A stretch of DNA of 30,743 bases from an uncultured Prevotellaceae bacterium (lineage in GTDB: Bacteria; Bacteroidota; Bacteroidia; Bacteroidales; Bacteroidaceae): the NCBI GenBank assembly GCA_946405695.1, contig CAMJIA010000015.1:1-30743 (forward strand), given 5' to 3'. How positions within the stretch are numbered: position 1 is the stretch's first letter; the number at the start of each line of letters is the position of its first letter. The notes under the pieces are model-generated. The model did not search any database and was not told where the DNA came from. It saw nothing but the letters and a program-made list of their open reading frames with translations. A program made the translations under genes and the position numbers. Below are positions 24,692-30,743 of this stretch, one piece after another.

Positions 24692-25542
24692 TCAAGAGAA
24701 AACAGGAGGCAAGCCCAGTCGTCATCGGTGCGGGTAGCCTTCAACGATAAACCTAGTGTCTGTGCCTTGCTTTCAAGTAGGGCACAGTCTTTTTTATAGA
24801 AACCACTCAAGATAAGTTGGGCTCTTGGTGCCATCACGCTACGGAATTGTTCCATGTCGTTGAGCAGGATGTTGCGGTTAATATTGGCCATAACGAGGTT
24901 AAATTTATCGGCAAAACCGCTGAGGACAGAAGCATCGCCACAGAGGGCTGTAAGGCGGTCATCAACACGATTGATAACGGCATTGTGACGTGTATTATCT
25001 GCACTCCACTCATCGATATCGTAACCAATTGCGCTTGCTGCACCTAACTTCAGAGCACAGATTCCTAAGATGCCTGTACCACAGCCGCAGTCGAGTATGC
25101 GTTGTCCATCTAACTGCATATCGAGCAGCATACCGCAAATCATGCGTGTTGTCTCGTGGGTACCTGTCCCAAATGCAAGATGAGCATCAATCTCGATTTG
25201 CACCTCCGCTTTGTTACTTGGCAGATGGCGACCATCGTGGATGACTAACTTTTCGCCGCGTACCTCTATCGGTTCAAAGCCTTCTTGCTCCCATTGCTCG
25301 TTCCAGTCCTTGTCTTCAGCTTCTTGGATAGAGTAGGAGAGGGTGACGTTCTCGAAGGGGAAACCTTCGAGTGTAAGCTTCAGGGCTTCTTCGTCAAAAA
25401 ATGCTTGTTGCACATAACCCTTCAGACCTGTTACTGTCTCTTCAAATGTTTCGAATCCCGCCTCTCCAGCCAATGCTGAGAGGATATCCTGTGCGTCCTG
25501 AGAGCAGGGTGCGATGGTGAAATCAACCTCGTAGTACTTCAT
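24688..25542 (-). CDS. prmA: Ribosomal protein L11 methyltransferase
   Basis: PrmA trimethylates ribosomal protein L11 with S-adenosylmethionine. The 284-residue protein has an N-terminal L11-binding part (about 1-70), the FGTGTHETT motif (124-132), the SAM-binding loop DCGCGTGILG (151-160) and the MANINRNIL active-site motif (218-226). Length is typical. The ATG at 25542 lies about 14 nt below the expected transcription start of the -7 box at 25562-25569. Its stop codon overlaps the convergent PpiD-like gene. Confidence 0.94.
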   Translation of the reverse strand: MKYYEVDFTIAPCSQDAQDILSALAGEAGFETFEETVTGLKGYVQQAFFDEEALKLTLEGFPFENVTLSYSIQEAEDKDWNEQWEQEGFEPIEVRGEKLVIHDGRHLPSNKAEVQIEIDAHLAFGTGTHETTRMICGMLLDMQLDGQRILDCGCGTGILGICALKLGAASAIGYDIDEWSADNTRHNAVINRVDDRLTALCGDASVLSGFADKFNLVMANINRNILLNDMEQFRSVMAPRAQLILSGFYKKDCALLESKAQTLGLSLKATRTDDDWACLLFSLD

Positions 25543-25561
25543 AAGATGTTAAATTTGCCCA

Positions 25562-25569
25562 CAAAATTA
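25562..25569 (-). promoter_or_regulatory. -7 promoter box for prmA
   Basis: TAATTTTG on the minus strand fits TAnnTTTG and is 19 nt before the prmA ATG. The -33 region falls in the inverted repeat at 25577-25613, where no TTTG is present. Confidence 0.55.
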
Positions 25570-25576
25570 CAAAAAA

Positions 25577-25613
25577 TAGGGAAAAACCTACGCTCTCTTA
25601 GGGTTTTTCCCTA
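25577..25613. repeat. Inverted repeat between divergent promoters
   Basis: TAGGGAAAAACC (25577-25588) pairs with GGTTTTTCCCTA (25602-25613), 12 of 12, with two more possible inner pairs beyond a one-base bulge. It lies between the -7 box of prmA and those of the gene at 25674; its right arm shares two bases with a TACTTTTG box (25612-25619). It could be an operator or a bidirectional hairpin. Confidence 0.7.
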
Positions 25614-25634
25614 CTTTTGCATGAAAATATGTTG

Positions 25635-25642
25635 TATTTTTG
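25635..25642 (+). promoter_or_regulatory. -7 promoter box for the Trp/Tyr/Gly-rich protein gene
   Basis: TATTTTTG fits TAnnTTTG, 31 nt before the ATG at 25674. A second candidate box, TACTTTTG, is at 25612-25619. Which one is used cannot be decided by eye. Confidence 0.5.
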
Positions 25643-25673
25643 CAACGTGAACAAGTATAAAAGACGAAAAGCT

Positions 25674-26579
25674 ATGAAAAAGTGGATTCTTTTAGCAGCA
25701 ATCTGTTCCTTGCCACTCCAGCTGATGGCACAGGACGATGATATGTACTTCGTTCCTACGAAAGAGAACGTTACCAAGGAGGCAGAAAACTACGGCATGC
25801 CCAGAAAAACCTATTATTCAGGTTCTAACCGTAGTATTGACGAATACAATGGTCGTCTGTCGTCAACGGTTACGCCTATCGACTCAATGGGACAGGAAGT
25901 AGAGAGTGATGACTATAAGTATACACGTCAGCTGTCGCGTTTCGATGACTATACCCCCAGTAAGGCTTACTGGGAGGGCTATCGTGACGGACGCTGGAAT
26001 TCTCCGTGGTACTATGGTCGCTATGGATGGTACAGTACATGGTACGATCCCTGGTATGCATCATGGTACGATCCCTGGTACGCATCGTGGTATGATCCTT
26101 GGTATTATGGCGGCTACTATGGATGGACGTCATCATGGCGCTATGGTTGGTACAGCAGCTATTACTATCGTCCATTGGGCTACTATAACTGGTATACTCC
26201 TATTTATTATCGTGGTGGACGCGGCCATAGATCGACGGCTCACGACCGCTTCCACGCCAATCGTAATGTGAGTGGCTCGTCAGCTTTCGGCAACGGCTTT
26301 GGGCGTGCTCGTGGTGGCAATAATAGTAGCAGAGGCGGCTTTGGTAATTCACGTAGCAGCAATCGCTCGACGACTACGCAAAACGGAACCTTTGGCAGCT
26401 CTCGCAACAACAGCACAGGCTTCGGTAGCCGTTCCAGCTCTAGCAATTCCAGCTCCTATAGCAGCTCCGGCTCGTTTGGCAGCAATCGCTCCAGCGGCAG
26501 TAGCAGCGGAGGCAGTCGTGGTGGCTCCTTTGGTGGTGGCTCACGCTCTGGTGGCGGTGGTGGTCGCTTTGGACGATAA
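25674..26579 (+). CDS. Secreted Trp/Tyr/Gly/Ser-rich low-complexity protein
   Basis: The 301-residue protein has a clear signal peptide (MKKWILLAAICSLPLQLMAQ, cleavage near residue 20). A polar region (about 20-100) is followed by an aromatic block (about 105-185) with a tandem WYDPWYAS repeat and many Tyr, Trp and Gly residues. The C-terminal third is almost entirely Ser, Gly, Arg and Asn, ending with a Gly-rich tail. No enzymatic motif is seen. Such proteins occur in Bacteroidales and have been annotated only as hypothetical. The composition suggests an adhesive or cell-surface structural role, but that is speculation. I chose the ATG at 25674 because the upstream frame contains the promoter box. 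The FadL-like gene follows after 50 nt. Confidence 0.75.
   Translation: MKKWILLAAICSLPLQLMAQDDDMYFVPTKENVTKEAENYGMPRKTYYSGSNRSIDEYNGRLSSTVTPIDSMGQEVESDDYKYTRQLSRFDDYTPSKAYWEGYRDGRWNSPWYYGRYGWYSTWYDPWYASWYDPWYASWYDPWYYGGYYGWTSSWRYGWYSSYYYRPLGYYNWYTPIYYRGGRGHRSTAHDRFHANRNVSGSSAFGNGFGRARGGNNSSRGGFGNSRSSNRSTTTQNGTFGSSRNNSTGFGSRSSSSNSSSYSSSGSFGSNRSSGSSSGGSRGGSFGGGSRSGGGGGRFGR
26040..26111 (+). repeat. 24-bp coding tandem repeat, three copies
   Basis: Three in-frame 24-bp units (26040-26063, 26064-26087, 26088-26111) encode WYDPWYAS, WYDPWYAS and WYDPWYYG. The first two differ at two bases and the third has diverged more. Unit number could vary between strains by recombination or slippage without a frameshift. 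Confidence 0.88.
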
Positions 26580-26629
26580 GAGATATGTAAACCCTTACCT
26601 CAACCCCATTAATATAAAAAGTATAAGCT

Positions 26630-28258
26630 ATGAAAAAGTTATTTGTAATAGCTGCTATTGTTGTGGCCACTATGCCCATAGCAGCACAGGAAACGTATGA
26701 GAATGCGAAGATTGCTCAGGAAGATCTGAACGGTACGGCCCGCTATGTAGGTATGGGCGGTGCTATGGAGGCTCTGGGTGCCGATATCTCTACCATCAGC
26801 AGCAATCCTGCAGGTATCGGTATGTTCCGCCATTCTAATGTCAGCCTGTCGTTAGGACTGGTTTCTCAGGGGGGCGCCACGAATGCAGTGGGAGGCTCTA
26901 CCACCAATGCGTCGTTCGACCAGCTGGGTTTCGTCTACTCCTATCGTAGTGGCAAGACATCGTTTATCAATGTGGCTGTTAACTACCATAAGAGTCGTAA
27001 CTTCGACATGATTCTCTCAGCAGCCAACCAGTTCTCTCCATTCGATAATGAGTTGAAACATGGCAATGCCTCGCTCAACAAACTGACCTGGGCGAAGGGA
27101 AACCAAGACTATGTCTATGAGGCCAAGTCTGAGCTCCAGCCTGATGGAACAATTATTGACGTACCCAACTTTAAGGCTCCTTATATTACCTGTAACCAGT
27201 TGGATGACCTCTTTGGATATAATCTGAACTGGGATGATGTCAACAAATCATGGGACTATGTCAATGCTGACAATTTCCGCTTTGACCGTGCCCACGAAGG
27301 CTACATTGGTGAGTACGATTTCAATGTTAGCGGCAATATAAATAACCGCATCTATCTGGGACTTACTGTAGGTATTCACGATGTCCATTACAAGCACTAT
27401 AGCGAGTATGTAGAGCAAATGCCAGACTTCCTGTGCACTGTTGGCGATCGTCGTGAGATTACAGGTACGGGTATTGATGTCAAGGCTGGTGTTATCCTCC
27501 GTCCTATTGAGTCTTCGCCGTTCCGTATTGGTCTGTCTATCGCATCGCCTACTTTCTATGAACTCAAGACTGCCAACTACTCGTTTATTTATGATGGTTA
27601 TAATCGTTTTGATTCGGGTAGCATCATGGATGCCCGCGACCGCACCAACTATAAGTTCCGTCTCTATACCCCGTGGAAGTTTGGTGTCAGCCTGGGTCAT
27701 ACCATTGGTTCACAGGTTGCTTTGGGAGCCAGCTACGAATATGCAGACTATGGCAGCATGGATTCACGATATATCACTGGTGAATACTATAATGAATGGT
27801 CGGATTCCTATAGCAGTAACTCAGAGAGCGACCGTGTGATGAATGACCATACTGCTAAGACGCTGAAGGGCGTTCACACCCTGAAGCTTGGCGCAGAAAT
27901 CAAACCCGACAAGAACTTTGCCTTGCGTGTGGGCTACAACTACGTGAGTCCGATGTATCAGAAGGAGGGGTTCAAGGATGGAATACTCAACTCTGACGGC
28001 TCGTATGTCAGTTCAGCTTCAGACTATACTAACTGGGAGGCAACCAATCGCTTTACCTGTGGCTTTGGCTATACGTTCGACAAGTTCAACGCCTCGCTGG
28101 CCTATCAGTACAGCGCAACCAAGGGAACCTTCTCGCCTTTTATGAGCTATTATGCTAATCAAGATAGAACACCTCATCCAGATGACTGCATCGCTCCGCA
28201 GGTTTCTGTGGAGAACAAGCGCCATCAGGTGCTCTTGACGTTAGGATACACATTCTAA
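26630..28258 (+). CDS. FadL/OmpP1/TodX-type outer-membrane protein
   Basis: The 542-residue protein has a signal peptide (cleavage likely after IAAQ, near residue 20). The N-terminal segment, with ARYVGMGGAMEALGADISTISSNPAGIG broken into its usual GMGGA and NPAGIG motifs, is characteristic of the FadL/OmpP1 family. The rest is a long beta-barrel with alternating residues and an aromatic C-terminus ending in LGYTF, the usual barrel-assembly signal. The family transports hydrophobic compounds across the outer membrane; Bacteroides homologues are often called hemin receptor, without firm proof. Probably cotranscribed with the preceding low-complexity gene and ended by the terminator at 28273-28309. 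Confidence 0.88.
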   Translation: MKKLFVIAAIVVATMPIAAQETYENAKIAQEDLNGTARYVGMGGAMEALGADISTISSNPAGIGMFRHSNVSLSLGLVSQGGATNAVGGSTTNASFDQLGFVYSYRSGKTSFINVAVNYHKSRNFDMILSAANQFSPFDNELKHGNASLNKLTWAKGNQDYVYEAKSELQPDGTIIDVPNFKAPYITCNQLDDLFGYNLNWDDVNKSWDYVNADNFRFDRAHEGYIGEYDFNVSGNINNRIYLGLTVGIHDVHYKHYSEYVEQMPDFLCTVGDRREITGTGIDVKAGVILRPIESSPFRIGLSIASPTFYELKTANYSFIYDGYNRFDSGSIMDARDRTNYKFRLYTPWKFGVSLGHTIGSQVALGASYEYADYGSMDSRYITGEYYNEWSDSYSSNSESDRVMNDHTAKTLKGVHTLKLGAEIKPDKNFALRVGYNYVSPMYQKEGFKDGILNSDGSYVSSASDYTNWEATNRFTCGFGYTFDKFNASLAYQYSATKGTFSPFMSYYANQDRTPHPDDCIAPQVSVENKRHQVLLTLGYTF

Positions 28259-28272
28259 ACGCTAAGGTAATC

Positions 28273-28309
28273 AAAAAACGAGACTCATAATTTGTGAGTC
28301 TCGTTTTTT
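28273..28309 (+). terminator. Strong intrinsic terminator after the FadL-like gene
   Basis: A 15-bp perfect stem (28273-28287 with 28295-28309, loop TAATTTG) with a GC-rich top half and a T-run (28304-28310). It begins 15 nt after the stop codon. The A-run on the left means it can also terminate leftward transcription. It overlaps the ffh promoter. Confidence 0.9.
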
Positions 28310-28322
28310 TGTATTAACTTTG
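28291..28322 (+). promoter_or_regulatory. Promoter for ffh
   Basis: TTTG (28291-28294), a 20-nt spacer and TAACTTTG (28315-28322) match the Bacteroidetes consensus. The -33 element falls within the loop of the upstream terminator. The ATG at 28347 gives a leader of about 20 nt. Confidence 0.7.
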
Positions 28323-28346
28323 CACCCCGTTAATTGCAATTAAAAT

Positions 28347-29699
28347 ATGTTTGAAAATTTAAGTGAGAGACTTGAACGTTCGTTCAAGATACTGAAGGGT
28401 GAAGGTAAAATCACCGAGATTAACGTTGCGGAGACCCTGAAGGACGTGCGCAAGGCCCTGTTGGATGCTGACGTTAACTACAAGGTAGCTAAACAGTTTA
28501 CCGATACTGTCAAGCAGAAGGCGCTGGGCATGAATGTGCTTACTGCCATCAAACCCAGTCAGCTGATGGTGAAGATTGTTCACGACGAGCTGGCACAACT
28601 GATGGGCGGTAAGGCCGTAGAGTTGAAGCTGGAGGGTCGTCCTGCCATCGTGCTGATGTCTGGTCTGCAGGGTTCTGGTAAGACGACGTTCTCTGGTAAA
28701 TTGGCCAACATGCTGAAGACCAAGCAGCACAAGAATCCGCTGCTTGTAGCCTGTGACGTCTATCGTCCCGCTGCCATCCAGCAGTTGCATGTAGTGGGTG
28801 AGAGCGTTGGTGTGCCCGTCTATTCTGAACCAGACAACAAGAACGTCGTAGAGATTGCACAGAACGCTATCCGCGAAGCCAAGCAGAAGAACTATAACGT
28901 CGTCATCATCGATACCGCTGGTCGTCTGGCCGTTGATGAGGAGATGATGAACGAGATAGCAACCCTGAAGCAGGCAGTCCAGCCCGATGAGACGCTGTTT
29001 GTTGTCGACTCGATGACTGGTCAGGATGCTGTCAATACTGCCAAGGAGTTCAACGACCGTCTGGACTTCGATGGTGTGGTACTTACCAAGCTCGATGGCG
29101 ACACCCGTGGTGGTGCTGCCCTCAGCATCCGCACTGTTGTCACCAAGCCTATCAAGTTTGTAGGTACTGGCGAGAAGATGGAAGCCCTCGACGTGTTCCA
29201 TCCTGAGCGTATGGCCGACCGCATCTTGGGTATGGGTGACATCGTCTCACTCGTTGAGCGTGCCCAGGAGCAGTTCGACGAGGAAGAGGCTAAGCGTCTG
29301 GAAAAAAAGATTCGTAAGAACAAGTTCGACTTCGACGATTTCTACGGACAGATTCAGCAGATTAAGAAGATGGGTAACATCAAGGATCTGGCTGGTATGA
29401 TACCTGGTGTGGGTAAAGCCTTGAAGGATGTCGATATAGACGATAATGCTTTCAAGGGTATAGAGGCTATCATCCAGTCGATGACTCCCAAGGAGCGTCA
29501 GAATCCTGACATCATCAACCAGAGCCGTAAGTTGCGTATTGCAAAGGGTTCAGGTACGAAGATTGAGGAGGTGAACCGCCTGCTGAAGCAGTTCGACCAG
29601 ACGCGTAAGGTGATGCGCATGATGACGGGTGCAGGTTCGTCGAAGATGGCACAGATGGCTGCGGCTATGAAGATGCGAGGTGGAATGCCAAAATTTTAA
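28347..29699 (+). CDS. ffh: Signal recognition particle protein Ffh
   Basis: Ffh binds 4.5S RNA and signal sequences of nascent inner-membrane proteins and delivers them to FtsY. The 450-residue protein has the N domain (about 1-95), the G domain with the P-loop GLQGSGKT (106-113), DTAGR (189-193) and TKLD (247-250), and the Met-rich M domain (about 300-450) with the RNA-binding SRKLRIAKGSG segment. Length and all GTPase motifs are normal. folD follows after 3 nt and is probably cotranscribed. Confidence 0.97.
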   Translation: MFENLSERLERSFKILKGEGKITEINVAETLKDVRKALLDADVNYKVAKQFTDTVKQKALGMNVLTAIKPSQLMVKIVHDELAQLMGGKAVELKLEGRPAIVLMSGLQGSGKTTFSGKLANMLKTKQHKNPLLVACDVYRPAAIQQLHVVGESVGVPVYSEPDNKNVVEIAQNAIREAKQKNYNVVIIDTAGRLAVDEEMMNEIATLKQAVQPDETLFVVDSMTGQDAVNTAKEFNDRLDFDGVVLTKLDGDTRGGAALSIRTVVTKPIKFVGTGEKMEALDVFHPERMADRILGMGDIVSLVERAQEQFDEEEAKRLEKKIRKNKFDFDDFYGQIQQIKKMGNIKDLAGMIPGVGKALKDVDIDDNAFKGIEAIIQSMTPKERQNPDIINQSRKLRIAKGSGTKIEEVNRLLKQFDQTRKVMRMMTGAGSSKMAQMAAAMKMRGGMPKF

Positions 29700-29702
29700 G
29701 AT

Positions 29703-30581
29703 ATGCAACTGATTGATGGAAAAGCAACAGCAACGGCTATTAAGGCTGAAATTGCTGAAGAGGTAAAAGAGATTGTTGCCAAGGGCGGCAAGCAGCCCCA
29801 TCTGGCAGCCGTACTGGTTGGTCACGATGGTGGTTCTGAGACTTATGTAAAGAATAAGGTACTCGCGTGCGAGGCCTGTGGTTTTAAGAGCACACTCATT
29901 CGCTATGAAGCTGATGTGACGGAGGAGGAACTGCTTGACTGTGTGTCGCGATTGAATCGTGACAATGATGTTGATGGTTTTATCGTGCAGTTGCCCTTAC
30001 CTAAGCATATTGATGAGCAGAAGATTATCGAGGCAATTGATTATCGCAAGGATGTTGACGGTTTCCATCCTATCAATGTGGGACGTATGGCTATTGGACT
30101 TCCCTGCTTTATCTCAGCCACTCCGTTGGGCATCATAACCCTGCTGAAGCGCTATGGCATCGAGACTAGTGGTAAGAAGTGCGTCATCCTGGGTCGCTCA
30201 AATATCGTTGGTAAGCCTATGGCGCAGCTTATGATGCAGAAACAGTATGGCGACGCAACTGTCACTGTGTGCCACTCTCGTTCTAAGACGTTGAAAGAGG
30301 AGTGCCGTGCTGCTGATATCATCATTGCTGCCATCGGTCAGCCCGACTTTGTAACTGCTGATATGGTTAAGGATGGTGCTGTCATTGTGGACGTTGGTAC
30401 TACCCGTGTGCCTGATACTACCCGTAAGAGCGGCTTCCGTCTGAATGGAGACGTGAAGTTCGACGAGGTTGCTCCGAAGTGCTCGTTCATTACTCCTGTT
30501 CCTGGTGGAGTAGGTCCTATGACTATCTGTTCGCTGATGAAGAATACGCTGGCTGCCGGAAAGAAGGAATTCTACAAATAA
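29703..30581 (+). CDS. folD: Bifunctional methylene-THF dehydrogenase/cyclohydrolase FolD
   Basis: FolD interconverts 5,10-methylene- and 10-formyl-tetrahydrofolate using NADP+, supplying one-carbon units for purine and formyl-Met synthesis. The 292-residue protein has the catalytic Y48-x-x-x-K52 motif (YVKNK), the QLPLP segment, the nucleotide-binding GRSNIVGKP (164-172) and the C-terminal PGGVGPMT (267-274). Length is typical. It follows ffh by 3 nt, and its stop shares one base with the ATG of the next gene, so all three appear to be cotranscribed. Confidence 0.97.
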   Translation: MQLIDGKATATAIKAEIAEEVKEIVAKGGKQPHLAAVLVGHDGGSETYVKNKVLACEACGFKSTLIRYEADVTEEELLDCVSRLNRDNDVDGFIVQLPLPKHIDEQKIIEAIDYRKDVDGFHPINVGRMAIGLPCFISATPLGIITLLKRYGIETSGKKCVILGRSNIVGKPMAQLMMQKQYGDATVTVCHSRSKTLKEECRAADIIIAAIGQPDFVTADMVKDGAVIVDVGTTRVPDTTRKSGFRLNGDVKFDEVAPKCSFITPVPGGVGPMTICSLMKNTLAAGKKEFYK

Positions 30582-30743
30582 TGACAGCAGAAGAGTATTA
30601 TCTGAAAGGCAACGAGGCCCGCAAGCAGGGCTTGTGGCACGAAGCCATCAACAACTACATCCAAGCTATTGCGCTTGACCCCGACAGTCCTGCTGTCGAG
30701 GCCAAGCGCATGTTGGATGATATCATGGCCTTCTACTGTAAGG
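30581..30743 (+). CDS. Tetratricopeptide-repeat protein, 5' part only
   Basis: The ATG overlaps the last base of the folD stop codon (TAATG), so translation is probably coupled. The 54 codons in the window contain one clear TPR unit (YYLKGNEARKQGLWHEAINN, then YIQAIALDP). No signal peptide is seen, so it is likely cytoplasmic. The gene runs off the window and its function cannot be determined. Confidence 0.8.
   Translation, partial: MTAEEYYLKGNEARKQGLWHEAINNYIQAIALDPDSPAVEAKRMLDDIMAFYCK

Noticed and set aside
25577..25613. An intrinsic terminator at the inverted repeat
   Set aside because: It lies between two divergent genes, so no transcript needs to end there, and it has no T-run in the usual position on either strand. 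An operator-like reading fits better.
25617..25673. An upstream extension of the Trp/Tyr-rich protein gene
   Set aside because: It starts with TTG inside one promoter box and runs through another; the signal peptide begins at 25674.
28359..29201. A 280-codon open frame antisense to ffh
   Set aside because: It is a shadow of the ffh coding strand, without protein-like features.

Overview
The window looks like chromosomal core DNA from a member of the Bacteroidales, most likely Prevotella in the broad sense (Prevotella/Segatella/Xylanibacter). The protein sequences of LpxD, the HU-CCDC81/SPOR protein, GyrA, SecA, Lnb and FfH are of that type. Promoters carry the Bacteroidetes -7 box TAnnTTTG, in several cases with TTTG 19-20 nt upstream, and Shine-Dalgarno sequences are mostly absent. 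No rRNA, tRNA, CRISPR array or intact mobile element was found. This genus call is an inference from sequence character, not from a database search.

Layout. (1) 1-3909, minus strand: an SPOR-domain protein, a zinc-ribbon/FHA protein and an HD phosphohydrolase form a tight operon. They are followed by lpxD, which has its own promoter, and the first codons of lpxC (lipid A synthesis). (2) 4032-7474, plus strand: rfbC, ugd, a small lipoprotein and a nitrilase-family amidase. (3) 7616-11405, plus strand: gyrA and a periplasmic TPR protein, closed by a strong terminator. (4) 11406-12169: the only long gene-poor stretch. It holds a truncated DUF3987 gene, a 27-bp inverted repeat and tandem hairpins, and looks like the scar of a mobile or accessory module. 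(5) 12170-19037, minus strand: lnb (lipoprotein N-acyltransferase), an alkaline-phosphatase-fold protein that has lost its catalytic motifs, secA, and an orphan ABC ATPase. (6) 19184-24691, plus strand: an outer-membrane beta-barrel protein, lptC, a CNNM/CorC-type membrane protein, and a PpiD/SurA-like foldase. (7) 24688-25542, minus strand: prmA, overlapping the foldase gene tail to tail. (8) 25674-30743, plus strand: a Trp/Tyr/Gly-rich secreted protein, a FadL/OmpP1-type barrel, then ffh, folD and the start of a TPR protein.

The functional theme is envelope biogenesis: lipid A (lpxD, lpxC), LPS export (lptC), protein export (secA, ffh), lipoprotein maturation (lnb), periplasmic folding (PpiD-like), outer-membrane barrels and nucleotide-sugar supply. 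Housekeeping genes (gyrA, prmA, folD) are interspersed.

I did not find a clear, wholly new multi-gene system. The best leads are the predicted catalytically dead alkaline-phosphatase-fold protein between lnb and secA, two genes that appear to start with GTG on essentially leaderless transcripts, and the DUF3987/inverted-repeat scar.
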